NCBI RefSeq assembly: GCF_029318685.1
Contig: NZ_CP119677.1
Span: 3,525,001 to 3,589,000, forward strand
DNA length: 64,000 nucleotides
DNA from: Ruminiclostridium papyrosolvens DSM 2782
GTDB taxonomy: Bacteria > Bacillota > Clostridia > Acetivibrionales > DSM-1351
Reading direction: 5' to 3'
A program made the translations under genes and the position numbers. Below, in pieces: positions 52,564-61,652 of this stretch. The notes under the pieces are model-generated. The model had not been told where the DNA came from, made no database searches, and worked only from the letters and a program-made list of their open reading frames with translations. Within the stretch, counting starts at the first letter, position 1. The number at the start of each line of letters is the position of its first letter.

Positions 52564-53646
52564 CTATTGGCCTAGTTTGTCGGCAGTCATTATTGCAGCA
52601 TATACGTCCTTTGCCTTAACAGGGAAAGGCATGTTGTGTATTGTTTCACCTTCGGCAGTGGCAGCTTCTGCTATAGCCATGATTTTTTCTTCTGTTACCT
52701 GAACAATTCCAAGGTCTTTAAGACAAGTTGGAAGACCTACAGATTTACAATATCCAATTACATTGTCTATTTCTTCTTGTGGTGCATTTTCCAGTACCAA
52801 ATGAACAACTGTTCCAAAGGATACTTTTTCACCATGCATATAATGATGAGTTTCCTCAAGTACGGTAAGACCGTTGTGAACTGCATGTGCTGCTGCAAGA
52901 CCGCTGCTTTCAAAGCCCAGACCACTTAGCAGTATGTTTGCTTCAACTATATTTTCAAGTGCAGGTGTAACAACTTTCATTTCACAAGCTGCCTTTGCTT
53001 TCAAGGATTCCTCCATCAGTGTTTCAAAGCAAAGTGTTGCTAATGCGTATGCAGCCTTGGTGCTTTTGCCTCCGGGCATGTTGTTTGCGCCGGATCTTAT
53101 ACAAGACCTTGCCTCAAAATATGTGGAAAGCGCATCCCCCATACCTGCTATAAGGAACCTTACCGGAGCCTTTGAGATAATCCCTGTATCAACAAGTACA
53201 AGATCAGGATTCTTTTGCAGATGGAAGTATTCTTCAAATTCGCTTTTTTCGTTATATATTATAGCAAGCTTACTTGTGGGAGCATCTGTGGATGCTATGG
53301 TAGGAACAATAATTACAGGCTTCTTTGAAAGGAAGGAAGCTGCTTTAGCTGTATCCAGAGCCTTTCCGCCTCCTAAACCGATAAATACTCCGCAGTTTTT
53401 ATCTTCAGCAAGTTTTTGCAATCTTGCTATTTCTTTTTTTGTACACTCTTCTCCAAACTCTCCATACACTATATCAAAGGAATCTGTTTCCAATGCTTTA
53501 TCAATATAATTCTGTACTCTTGATTGGTCTACCTTTGAGGCTACCAGTAATGCCCTGTTGGAAAATTCCTTTGCATAGGTTCCTAAATTATACAGTTCAT
53601 CCTCACCCTGTATATATTTTGATGGTGATATCATTACTTTTTTCAT
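52564..53646 (-). CDS. gldA: Glycerol dehydrogenase (GldA-type)
   Basis: 360 aa. IGLGGGKALDTAKAAS binds NAD; PTIASTDAPTSKLAIIY is the GldA substrate region, and the zinc/iron ligands are in AGMGDALSTYFEA, AHAVHNGLT and HGEKVSFG. It oxidises glycerol to dihydroxyacetone with NAD. First gene of the operon; start ATG behind AAGGAG. Direct repeats for an AraC-type activator lie upstream (53768-53795). It could also act on 1,2-propanediol or other vicinal diols, including a C3 sulfonate, but GldA with DhaKL points to glycerol. Confidence 0.87.
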   Translation of the reverse strand: MKKVMISPSKYIQGEDELYNLGTYAKEFSNRALLVASKVDQSRVQNYIDKALETDSFDIVYGEFGEECTKKEIARLQKLAEDKNCGVFIGLGGGKALDTAKAASFLSKKPVIIVPTIASTDAPTSKLAIIYNEKSEFEEYFHLQKNPDLVLVDTGIISKAPVRFLIAGMGDALSTYFEARSCIRSGANNMPGGKSTKAAYALATLCFETLMEESLKAKAACEMKVVTPALENIVEANILLSGLGFESSGLAAAHAVHNGLTVLEETHHYMHGEKVSFGTVVHLVLENAPQEEIDNVIGYCKSVGLPTCLKDLGIVQVTEEKIMAIAEAATAEGETIHNMPFPVKAKDVYAAIMTADKLGQ

Positions 53647-53707
53647 AAAAATAAACCACTCCTTTAAATTTAATATAGAAATGAAATTAAATACTAATTA
53701 CATTTTC

Positions 53708-53736
53708 ATTATAATTTAAGGAGTGGTCAGGAACTT
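53708..53736 (-). promoter_or_regulatory. Activator-dependent promoter of gldA
   Basis: On the minus strand TATAAT (53713-53708) is 17 bp from a poor -35, AAGTTC (53736-53731). The weak -35 with activator-type repeats just upstream fits class II activation. Confidence 0.5.
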
Positions 53737-53767
53737 GAACATAAAAGCACAGTTTTGGGAAAAATCA

Positions 53768-53795
53768 ATAGTAAAATTGCGCAATGATAGTAAAA
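53768..53795 (-). promoter_or_regulatory. Direct repeats, probable PocR/AraC binding site
   Basis: ATAGTAAAA (plus strand) occurs at 53768-53776 and 53787-53795, exactly 19 bp apart, close to two helical turns and in direct orientation as for AraC-family sites. Confidence 0.5.
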
Positions 53796-53824
53796 ATCAG
53801 CACAAATTTTTTATGTATTTTTTA

Positions 53825-54814
53825 TCAAAGAGCATCGTTTCTGAATTTAGAAGGTGTAACTCCCTCGAATTTTTTAAAGACTTTAATAAAATAGCCGCTG
53901 TCTTCAAAGCCCAAATCCAACGCTATATTTGTTATGGGAATATCAGTGGTTTCAAGGAGTTCTCTGGCTTTTTTTATTCTGATTCTGTTTATGTGATTTG
54001 AGAAATTATCGCCTATTGTTCTTCTGAACAGCTTACTGAAATAACTTGTACTGATATTGCATAAGCTGGCCATATTATTAAGGCTGATATTTCGGGTATA
54101 GTATTTTTCTATATAATCAAGAGCCGGTTTAAGAATAATATTTTCCCGGTTGCTTATATCACTTTTATTTTTTTCAGATATGCCTGTATTCCAGCTTTCC
54201 GTATTTACAGACGTTTTGTTATGCTGATAATGATTATAGTGTGCTTCCTTTGAAATAGCCCCATCGCTAAGGTTTATTTTCAGAACTGCTTCGCCTACAA
54301 TATAGTTACAGATGTTATATATCATTGCAGCATTGGCTCGTACCTTTTGAAGCTTCATTACCGGCAGACTTTTGTACAAATCTTCAAGTTCATTTTTATT
54401 GATATAATCAAGAATATCTGTTTTTTGGCTGGTAATTTTCTCTAGTGATTCCATTTCCGAGGCATCTTCAACTCGAACCTGACCTCCCATAACAGCACCA
54501 AGGTACTGCCCGTCAACTGCTATGGGTATGGCAAAATCCACTATCCCCATATGGCACAAGTATATATAGGGCTGATTTAACCGAGCTGCCTCCAGACCTC
54601 CTCTGGAATCACACTTTTCGCATATGAGGGACAGTTCAGGATGAGAACGTACAAATTTACATAAATTTGTACATTTGCTATGATGAGTTATGGGTTTACC
54701 CTTGTAATCCACCGTAATAATAGCCATATCTGTGGAATCAGCAATTGAATCCTGAATATTTCTATAGTTATCGGCGTTTATTATATAATCCAGATCCAAC
54801 AAGTTCTTTTTCAC
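53825..54814 (-). CDS. AraC-family regulator with PocR sensory domain
   Basis: 329 aa with GTG start at 54814: GGAGG sits 8 bp upstream, and the in-frame ATG at 54829 is part of that ribosome site. Residues about 10-165 are a PocR ligand-binding domain (DLDYIINADNYRNIQDSIAD, CEKCDSRGGLEAARLNQPYI with a Cys pair, CHMGIVDFAIPI). Residues about 230-329 have two AraC HTH motifs (NMASLCNISTSYFSKLFRR and ITNIALDLGFEDSGYFIKVF). PocR domains sense small diols or their derivatives. It lies just upstream of gldA-dhaKL on the same strand and is its likely activator. Confidence 0.88.
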   Translation of the reverse strand: MKKNLLDLDYIINADNYRNIQDSIADSTDMAIITVDYKGKPITHHSKCTNLCKFVRSHPELSLICEKCDSRGGLEAARLNQPYIYLCHMGIVDFAIPIAVDGQYLGAVMGGQVRVEDASEMESLEKITSQKTDILDYINKNELEDLYKSLPVMKLQKVRANAAMIYNICNYIVGEAVLKINLSDGAISKEAHYNHYQHNKTSVNTESWNTGISEKNKSDISNRENIILKPALDYIEKYYTRNISLNNMASLCNISTSYFSKLFRRTIGDNFSNHINRIRIKKARELLETTDIPITNIALDLGFEDSGYFIKVFKKFEGVTPSKFRNDAL

Positions 54815-54969
54815 AGAAAAGACCTCCATTAGTACAGATTTTTACCATATATTTCCTTTTATTTACATAATATTTTAAGTCTATAGATTAACTGTACTAT
54901 AGATATTTATACTTTTGCAAGTGTATTTTATGGCGGGAAGGTTTGTAAGGGATTTTGGGGACAAAAAAA

Positions 54970-54991
54970 GCGAGTTATTTGTTTAACTCGC
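54970..54991 (-). terminator. Terminator of the transglutaminase-like gene
   Basis: GCGAGTTA and TAACTCGC form an 8-bp stem; on the minus strand TTTTTTT follows, 18 bp after the stop at 55009. Confidence 0.85.
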
Positions 54992-55008
54992 CTTTGGCCT
55001 TTTATGTA

Positions 55009-55809
55009 CTAATATATTTTCATAACTTTATAATCACTATTTTGTTTAATCATTGAAACTTTTTTGTTATTACTCAGTTTTGTAGAATCATACGTAGTAT
55101 CTATGGTAACCCACTTGTTAATTTCCTTGATATATACCTCATTCCATGCATGGTAAGTTTTTATATCGGATTTATATCCTGTAACCATTTTTGCCGGAAT
55201 CCCCACACTTCTTAACATTGCTGAGTAAATCACTGCAAAATCATAACAAATGCCTTTAGACTTTTTATATACAGTAGGTATATCCGTAATATAATCAGCA
55301 CTTACTTTTGAAATCTTGCTATAATCATATTTATAATTTTTAACTACATAATTATAAATTGCAATTGCTTTTTCATTATCAGTTTTAAGGTTCTTTGTTA
55401 AGCTTGCAGCTTTCTTTATAACCTCCATATCATTATTCCAATTTATTAATTGGATTGACTGGAGAAACACTTTATTTTTGTCCTTTAAATCAAGGGTAAT
55501 CGTATCGTCTTCTATCAGCTGATAAGAATTTCCTTCTATGTTCTCCCAAACGGAAACATCATAATCCCCATCCCCCAATGTCAATGGGTAAACACCATTA
55601 TTGTTTAAATTATATGTGTATTTGACGCCATCTTTGGTAATTACAACCTTAGTTTTGGCACCGGAATCAGATGAATAATTAATACTAATAATGCCGTTTC
55701 TAAGATTACTTTTATCAATTGCTGTTGATTCTCCTCGTACAACGGTTGTAGAGAAAAATATTGATAAAACCAACACTAGTGACAGTATTGCAGATAGTTT
55801 TTTAAACAT
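55009..55809 (-). CDS. Secreted transglutaminase-like cysteine protease/ligase
   Basis: 266 aa. Signal peptide MFKKLSAILSLVLVLSIFFS, cut near VRG-EST. An N-terminal beta domain (about 35-120) precedes a transglutaminase core with the triad Cys in SKGICYDFA (about 190), His in YHAWNEVYI (about 220) and Asp in TIDTTYD. Such extracellular domains make isopeptide bonds or cut peptides at the cell surface. It follows the sortase gene on the same strand, separated by a cyclic di-GMP riboswitch, so its expression is tied to that signal. Target unknown; the adhesin next door is an attractive candidate. Confidence 0.85.
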   Translation of the reverse strand: MFKKLSAILSLVLVLSIFFSTTVVRGESTAIDKSNLRNGIISINYSSDSGAKTKVVITKDGVKYTYNLNNNGVYPLTLGDGDYDVSVWENIEGNSYQLIEDDTITLDLKDKNKVFLQSIQLINWNNDMEVIKKAASLTKNLKTDNEKAIAIYNYVVKNYKYDYSKISKVSADYITDIPTVYKKSKGICYDFAVIYSAMLRSVGIPAKMVTGYKSDIKTYHAWNEVYIKEINKWVTIDTTYDSTKLSNNKKVSMIKQNSDYKVMKIY

Positions 55810-55825
55810 AAAAAACTCCCCTTTC

Positions 55826-55915
55826 GGTAACTGGCTATCAACTCAAATGAGTAAGACCCTATAGTTTTGCGTCCTAATCTTTCGATTAGTTTGCCTTTGT
55901 CGGTGGAAAGTCACC
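55826..55915 (-). ncRNA. Cyclic di-GMP class I (GEMM) riboswitch
   Basis: Minus-strand aptamer: P1 GGTGACT (55915-55909) pairs with AGTTACC (55832-55826). Conserved parts are AAAGGCAAACT, the P2 hairpin CTAATC-GAAA-GATTAG with its GNRA loop, GGACGCAAAACTATAGGG, and a second hairpin before GATAGCC. Compare the Vibrio Vc2 consensus: AGGGCAAACC...GGGACGCAAAGC...GGTAGC. The P1 3' strand is followed within a few bases by the ribosome site AAAGGGGAG of the transglutaminase gene, suggesting translational control. On or off direction cannot be fixed by eye. Confidence 0.88.
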
Positions 55916-55976
55916 GCAATCATATTACAATTAAATTTTAGCATGTGGTGCTTAATATGTATATAGGTATTACTAC

Positions 55977-56651
55977 CTAATTAATTTTATTAAGTACTCC
56001 CTTTACTACCAGTCTATGTGTTGCAATTCTAATTGGTGAACAGGTGATTAAAGTAATTGTTGGTTTTGCAGTAGTATTAAGTACCCACGTGTCTTCAGGC
56101 TTGACTACGATTTTTTCTGTAACAATATATTCATATGTCTTTGTGCCACTCTTGATACCAATAGAATCTCCTTTTTCCAGTTCATCCAATCTGTTAAAGA
56201 ACTGTCCGTATTTATAACTTCTATGCCCAATTACTGCAAAATTTCCATTTTCACCGGGGTAAGCTGTTTCTAAGAAATGTCCAACAGTGTATCTCATTGC
56301 TGCATTGGATGAACCGTCACCAATAGCTACTTTTAAATCTAATTTTGGGATACTCATAATTCCTATAATCTTCGGGAGCTTTCTTTCCTCCTCTTTTTTC
56401 TCATTTTCTTGGTCAGGATTCATTATAGTGTCAGGTAACTTTTTTTCGGTAGGTTTATTACTATCAAGAGAAACCTCCGGATTATTATCCGAAGGTCCCC
56501 CTTTTTGATTCTTTATATTCTCGCAATATTTCTCATACTGATTTATGAGTTTATGCTGGTTCCAATAAGTATCAGCTTTAAGATATATTGCAAATCCAAT
56601 TATTAAGCAGCCCAATACTATTAGAATCCAAGGTATTAATTTTTTGAACAT
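55977..56651 (-). CDS. Sortase
   Basis: 224 aa from ATG 56651 (TTGGAG upstream). One N-terminal membrane helix (about 8-28) then a Lys/Glu/Pro-rich stalk, then the sortase barrel with catalytic His in VIGHRSYKYG (near 145), Cys in TLITCSPIR and Arg in the same loop. The stalk and short barrel resemble class C/D sortases. It joins proteins to the peptidoglycan or to each other at LPxTG-like signals. Directly downstream (about 25 bp) of the giant SpaA/Cna-B protein with an LPQAG signal, its evident substrate. Confidence 0.88.
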   Translation of the reverse strand: MFKKLIPWILIVLGCLIIGFAIYLKADTYWNQHKLINQYEKYCENIKNQKGGPSDNNPEVSLDSNKPTEKKLPDTIMNPDQENEKKEEERKLPKIIGIMSIPKLDLKVAIGDGSSNAAMRYTVGHFLETAYPGENGNFAVIGHRSYKYGQFFNRLDELEKGDSIGIKSGTKTYEYIVTEKIVVKPEDTWVLNTTAKPTITLITCSPIRIATHRLVVKGVLNKIN

Positions 56652-56675
56652 TGCTTTCTCCAATCAAACCTAATC

Positions 56676-59600
56676 TCACTCTTTAGAAAGCTTTCTCTTT
56701 CTGGAATTAATGAGCAGTGTTGTACCTGAAATAACTAATACAGCACCTGACAATAACAGCATATATGTATCCATCATTTCTCCCGCCTGCGGAAGTGTTC
56801 CTTTTTTATGGTCATTTTTAGTGCTGTTTGGATTGTTTGGCTTACCATCATCTTTATCCGGATTACCATCATCAAACCACCCAAAAGGTACATCTTCGTC
56901 TTGTAAATCCTCAACTCTCCTGTTTCTAAAATCAAGTTTTAATGTTTCCTTTTTATCCAACTTGATATCCAGCTTTTTAGTATCTATAACATAACCTTTA
57001 GGAGCTTTTGATTCTTGTACTTGATAGTTACCCGGTTTAAGGTTGGAGAAAACCGCCTGTCCATCGGCTCCCGAAACTGCTTTTGCTATAATATTACCTT
57101 TTGAATCAAACAGAGTAAATTCAGCACCTGATAAAGGTTTATTCTTGATATCTACTTTATTAATAATTATTTTAGAAGTTCCCTTCTCTTGAGGGATGTC
57201 GGTTCCGGGCAATCCGGCATCTTTCTTCTTATTTACAAAAGTAATCTTTTTTGTACTGTTGCTTTGAACTACTACGCTAATGGAAACAGTAGAAGCAACG
57301 TATCCTTCCGGAGCTTTACTTTCAACAATTTTATAACTTCCTACCGGGATATTGCTGAATGATACTATACCTGATTTACCGGTTATTGATTTGGCGACTG
57401 CTTTGCCTGCATTATCAAACAAAGTAAACTCCGCACCCTCTAAAGGATTTCCGCCTTCATCGTTCTTTTGGACTTCAATTGCTCCATACTGTTTCTTTGT
57501 GTTATTTACAACAGTTATTGCTTTAGTATCTCCTGTTGTTACATTAACAGGGTAATCATTTTTGTTGAGTTCATAGCCTTCAGGAGCTTCCGTTTCACGA
57601 AGGCTATATTGTCCTGCAACCAAATTATTAAACCTGAGTTTACCGTCATTTTGTGTTATTCCCGATTGAATTATTGTTCCGCCTGCGTTTAATAGTACAA
57701 ATTTTGCTTCCGGCAATATTTTACCGTTCTCATCTGTTTTCGTTAGAACTAAATCACCGAAAGATACTCCCGGAATTGGACTATTCTTAATTACATTTTT
57801 AGAAAGAGTAACTGCCATACCTGTTTTGTCTGCCTTGGTATCTACAGTTGCCAGTATAACGTCGTTTGAAGCATAGTATCCCGATGGTGCTTTTGTCTCT
57901 TTTATAGTATATTCACCTTTAGGAATATCACTGAATAAAACTTTCCCCAAACTGTCACTTAAAGCAGTTTTTACAACAGCCCCATTGCTTTTGTTATATA
58001 GCGTAAACTCCGCTCCACCCAGAGGTTGGCCTCCCGCACTCTGCTTATGGAACTCTATCTTTGCAGTTGCCTTTTGGTTTTTAAAGGTTATAACATAAGG
58101 AGTTTCCGAATTAATTTTTACTTTTTGCAGTTCTGTATTTATCAAGTAACCATCTGGGGCTTTAGTCTCACCAATATAAAAGGTTCTGAATTTAAGTGAA
58201 GTGAAATCAGCCTTACCGTCTATATCTGTTGTTTTTGTTGTTACTAATTGTTTGTTTATATCATATAGAGCAAACTCTGCTCCACTAAGCTTTTTGCCGC
58301 TATCATCGGTATCCTCTTTTATGATGGATATTTGCCCTCGTTTAGCATACCCAACAGCACTTGAATCATTCACATCAACCCTAACAGTACTTGCAGTACT
58401 GCCTGCACTAAATGCCGAACCCTGAAAGGTTATACTGTTTTTTACAGTTGCGTTGTCTGTAAGTACGTCTGTAGTAAATTCCAGTTGATACGCCCCTGTG
58501 ACAGGGCCTTTTAAAGTCAGTGTGAAGGTTTTACTGCTGTAAGCCACAGAATAGACCGTTTTTGGCAATGGAGACAAAGGATTAACCTTTGTTAATGTTC
58601 CGTCCGCATTCAGATTCATTTCATATAACTTTACAGTATCCATATCCAATTCTAATTCATTTTGTAGATTATCTGTTAAAGTTATTCCATCCCAACTTAC
58701 CTTGCCTGTATTTATAGGCACAACCCAATCAATACTGTCTGCACCTTTTATGTATTGTGATGTCTTATTTACAATTGGATTCTTTATGACCTGTGTTGCT
58801 GATGAGCTTACTGTCTTGACCTTATTATCTACAATAATACTGATACTGACATTATTAGTAAAATTCTGTGTAGGAAATTGATTAGCTTTAAGATAACTTT
58901 CCTTCATCTCAGTTTCATAAGATATATTGTAGGTTTCACAATCTGAAATTCCGTTGAATATATATTGAAAAGTATCTTTGCCAACAGTATCAGAATCTTC
59001 TTTATTAAGATACGTCAAAGCCCCCGCACTGTCGGTTACAGTATTTCCTTTACTATCCAGTACTTTAAAGCTACCGCTTATAAACTTCATTCCTGTTGGT
59101 ATGGTATCATTAATTTCTGCCTTTGTAAGGGGTATTTTGTTTTTATTAACTGTTATATTCCACTTTACTCTGCGAGTTATATAGTTATATTGCGTCTGTA
59201 CAGTCTTTTTAATTACTTCGCTGTCAAAAACCTGAGTAGCCGGGCCTGATGTCTGAACTCCTCCTGCGACGCTGGAGCTTTCGAGTTTAGCTGTGTTTGT
59301 AAAACTAATTACGCCACCTGTACTGCTATTACTAAAAAATTTAGTGTAATCCGTTACTTTGGTACGGAAAGTAATTGTGTATGTACTATTAATGGTTCTA
59401 TTTCCAAAATCATATTTTATACTAGATGCGGTGGTTGTTAGTGTACCATTGAAACTCTCCCCGGTTTTATCATTTATGTCAAAAGAATCAGCTACATATT
59501 CAACACCGGAAGGAAAATCATCAGTTACAATAGGGTCTACCATGTCAATTTTATTTCGATTGACATATATGGTCCATGTAATAATATCATTTTTATCTTT

Positions 59601-61073
59601 TTCAAAAGATATTTTGCTTCCTGCTGATTTGGCTATTACGCTTAACCCTATACCTACTCCCAGTCCATCGGATGGAGTTCCATAGGTTGTATTTTCATCC
59701 CAAGTAATATTTGCAGTATTATTATATACTTTACCGCCGTTCTGATTTAAGGCAGTGTTATAATCTGAAACTAATGTATCAAAAGTTAATACCTGTCGTC
59801 CTGTTAATGTGCCGATATGACTATAAGTTAATTTATTAGCCACATATGTATATAAATCAGACGTTCCTAAACTGGTAACAGGATTATTATTTATTTTTAC
59901 AGAATCTTCAACTAAATCTAACCCATCCGGAAGAGTGTCAGTAATTACAGGATTAGTCATACTTTGACTGGATGTCGTTGTATAATGCTTGCTATCTTCG
60001 GCTACTGAATCATTATTAAAATTAATAGTCCAGTGAATAAGTCTATAATTATTTTGATCGACTTGACCGTTCTTTTGAATCCAATTCAGAGCAACCTTTG
60101 CAGCAGCTGTACCTTTGACATCGGTACCCTGTTTTATTGTAGCAGTGTTAACATACTCAACACTTTCATGGCTGCTGTCTTCTGCATTAAAAGAATCCTG
60201 TGCCAGTGTTGTTTGGTATGTAATTACTTTTTCTACTCCCATGCCTATGTCTTCCGGGAATACATATGTAAGTTTATGTGCTGATGTATCAACAACTAAA
60301 TCGGCAGAAGTCGGTACACCATCAACTGCAAATGAGTCACTGACATATTGCTGATTATTACTATATACATCCTCTACGCTAATATTTTTCCCTGTGGTAT
60401 TTGTTGGTTTTACTTTGACCGTCCAGGTTATCAGATTATTTTGAGGATCATAAACCCCTGACTTGTAGGTATCAACAACTAAATCCGGGTCTGGAGGCGT
60501 CTGGGGTTCCTGATGGAATCTAATAGTTATGGCATTACCAGCAAAAATGAATTTTACAGGGTCCGGAGAAGGGTTATTATTTATACTACTATCAAAAGAA
60601 CCATTTATTGTAAATGAACATCCCATATCACTGTTATTGGATGAATCATCTACATAGTCATTAAAGGTTACTATAATAGAAGAACCGCTGCAGGTCACCA
60701 CACCCATTTGAGTATTACTGGCATCCTTAATTGGTATACCCTCGGAAGGAACACTAAAAACTATACCCGCCGGTAAAGTAATTGTATGAGTTTGATTTTT
60801 ATGATAATGGTATTCGGTACCGGCACCGTCATCATCAAGTAATTTAAATGCATACTCAATTTTAAAGGTAGCATTTGTCGGAACATTATCATACTGATTA
60901 CCGTTTGGCAGTATTTCAGTACCTCCATCCATAACTTTCAAGTTCGCTGTAGTAACTTTAATCTGGTTTTGCGGTATTTCATCTGTATCCGCCGATACAA
61001 AATTTATTGGTGAGATAATCTGAAATACCAATGCTATTACTACTAATAGCCATAATTTTTTCTTGTTTTGCAT
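56676..61073 (-). CDS. Giant sortase-anchored adhesin with Cna/SpaA isopeptide domains
   Basis: 1465 aa. Signal peptide MQNKKKLWLLVVIALVFQII, cut near VSA-DTD. N-terminal collagen-adhesin-like region (40-200), then about six related beta domains of the surface-DUF/Cna type (residues 200-920) with repeated V...DTLP.G and WTVKVKP/WTINFN-type starts, then five SpaA/Cna-B prealbumin-like repeats (about 935-1390) each with KxD/KxN...L.GAEFTLY and E.KAPEGY. These form Lys-Asn isopeptide bonds. The C-terminus has the sorting signal LPQAG near 1425, a hydrophobic helix and RKRK. It is a wall-anchored rod for adhesion, possibly to cellulose or partner cells. Its sortase follows. Confidence 0.9.
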   Translation of the reverse strand: MQNKKKLWLLVVIALVFQIISPINFVSADTDEIPQNQIKVTTANLKVMDGGTEILPNGNQYDNVPTNATFKIEYAFKLLDDDGAGTEYHYHKNQTHTITLPAGIVFSVPSEGIPIKDASNTQMGVVTCSGSSIIVTFNDYVDDSSNNSDMGCSFTINGSFDSSINNNPSPDPVKFIFAGNAITIRFHQEPQTPPDPDLVVDTYKSGVYDPQNNLITWTVKVKPTNTTGKNISVEDVYSNNQQYVSDSFAVDGVPTSADLVVDTSAHKLTYVFPEDIGMGVEKVITYQTTLAQDSFNAEDSSHESVEYVNTATIKQGTDVKGTAAAKVALNWIQKNGQVDQNNYRLIHWTINFNNDSVAEDSKHYTTTSSQSMTNPVITDTLPDGLDLVEDSVKINNNPVTSLGTSDLYTYVANKLTYSHIGTLTGRQVLTFDTLVSDYNTALNQNGGKVYNNTANITWDENTTYGTPSDGLGVGIGLSVIAKSAGSKISFEKDKNDIITWTIYVNRNKIDMVDPIVTDDFPSGVEYVADSFDINDKTGESFNGTLTTTASSIKYDFGNRTINSTYTITFRTKVTDYTKFFSNSSTGGVISFTNTAKLESSSVAGGVQTSGPATQVFDSEVIKKTVQTQYNYITRRVKWNITVNKNKIPLTKAEINDTIPTGMKFISGSFKVLDSKGNTVTDSAGALTYLNKEDSDTVGKDTFQYIFNGISDCETYNISYETEMKESYLKANQFPTQNFTNNVSISIIVDNKVKTVSSSATQVIKNPIVNKTSQYIKGADSIDWVVPINTGKVSWDGITLTDNLQNELELDMDTVKLYEMNLNADGTLTKVNPLSPLPKTVYSVAYSSKTFTLTLKGPVTGAYQLEFTTDVLTDNATVKNSITFQGSAFSAGSTASTVRVDVNDSSAVGYAKRGQISIIKEDTDDSGKKLSGAEFALYDINKQLVTTKTTDIDGKADFTSLKFRTFYIGETKAPDGYLINTELQKVKINSETPYVITFKNQKATAKIEFHKQSAGGQPLGGAEFTLYNKSNGAVVKTALSDSLGKVLFSDIPKGEYTIKETKAPSGYYASNDVILATVDTKADKTGMAVTLSKNVIKNSPIPGVSFGDLVLTKTDENGKILPEAKFVLLNAGGTIIQSGITQNDGKLRFNNLVAGQYSLRETEAPEGYELNKNDYPVNVTTGDTKAITVVNNTKKQYGAIEVQKNDEGGNPLEGAEFTLFDNAGKAVAKSITGKSGIVSFSNIPVGSYKIVESKAPEGYVASTVSISVVVQSNSTKKITFVNKKKDAGLPGTDIPQEKGTSKIIINKVDIKNKPLSGAEFTLFDSKGNIIAKAVSGADGQAVFSNLKPGNYQVQESKAPKGYVIDTKKLDIKLDKKETLKLDFRNRRVEDLQDEDVPFGWFDDGNPDKDDGKPNNPNSTKNDHKKGTLPQAGEMMDTYMLLLSGAVLVISGTTLLINSRKRKLSKE

Positions 61074-61209
61074 TTAGCATCCCCTTTCGGTAAATAAAAG
61101 TTAAACAATAAAACATTTTATAGTAACCATAGACAAATACTTCCTTTAGTTACCTCTCTCTTCTAATTGGAAAAAAATTTTTCCAACTATATTATTACAC
61201 ATCTTACAT

Positions 61210-61244
61210 TTTATATCAATTGTGAAATGTCATACAAAATGACA
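61210..61244 (-). promoter_or_regulatory. Adhesin promoter with overlapping operator
   Basis: On the minus strand TTGTAT (61237-61232), 16 bp, TATAAA (61215-61210). The -35 lies inside a palindrome, TGTCAT-N5-ATGACA (61228-61244), so a bound repressor would exclude RNA polymerase. Confidence 0.5.
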
Positions 61245-61324
61245 TGGAAATTATGAAATAAATTAGCAATATAGTGTAGCGGAAAACTAGGGTTTCTTTT
61301 TTTGAATACTATTATACAAATGTT

Positions 61325-61374
61325 AAAATCCCCTTTAGGACAACCTTTAAAAAGGTTGTCCTAAAGGGGATTTT
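61325..61374 (-). terminator. Terminator of the RiPP maturation operon
   Basis: Perfect 24-bp arms (AAAATCCCCTTTAGG...) with a 2-nt loop, 17 bp after the ACP-like stop, with flanking A/T runs on both sides. It isolates the RiPP operon from the adhesin. Confidence 0.87.
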
Positions 61375-61390
61375 AGAATAATGGACAAAC

Positions 61391-61639
61391 TTAATTAAGT
61401 GAAAGCAAAATATCAGCTGTTTTATTAATTGTACAAAAACTGCCGTCAGCAATACATTTCTCCGGTATCCGAACACCATATTGCGTTTCAACCTCCAGAA
61501 AATAATAAACCAGTTCTCTGGGGGAGATACCTAATTTATTGGAAAAATAGTGTTCGTCAGACATTGTGTTATCTATTTTTTTATTAAACATATCATTAAA
61601 CATATTTATCAGTTTTTTGACTACTTCTTCCCGCTCCAT
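61391..61639 (-). CDS. Peptide-maturation ACP-related protein (TIGR04069-like)
   Basis: 82 aa from ATG 61639 (AAGGGGGCATATA before it). Acyl-carrier-like helical layout: KKLINMFNDMFNKKIDNTM, LGISPRELVYYFLEVETQYG, RIPEKCIADGSFCTINKTAD. There is no D-S-L phosphopantetheine site, so it is a carrier-related protein, not a working ACP. Belongs to the small protein family encoded beside the CcpM radical SAM maturase in clostridial bacteriocin-like clusters. The start of this gene overlaps the TIGR04066-type gene end closely. Confidence 0.75.
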   Translation of the reverse strand: MEREEVVKKLINMFNDMFNKKIDNTMSDEHYFSNKLGISPRELVYYFLEVETQYGVRIPEKCIADGSFCTINKTADILLSLN

Positions 61640-61652
61640 TATATGCCCCCTT

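Larger units (their letters stand above)
61074..61390. other. 317-bp region upstream of the adhesin
   Basis: Contains a promoter with an overlapping palindrome (61210-61244), a second palindrome in the leader (TTGGAAAAA/TTTTTCCAA, 61168-61187), and the terminator at 61325-61374. The 5' leader of about 130 nt has hairpins, but I could not identify a known riboswitch. Confidence 0.6.

Noticed and set aside
61074-61160. Second cyclic di-GMP riboswitch before the adhesin
   Set aside because: It shares only the ACCGAAAGGGGA ribosome-site stretch with the real riboswitch; the aptamer core is missing.
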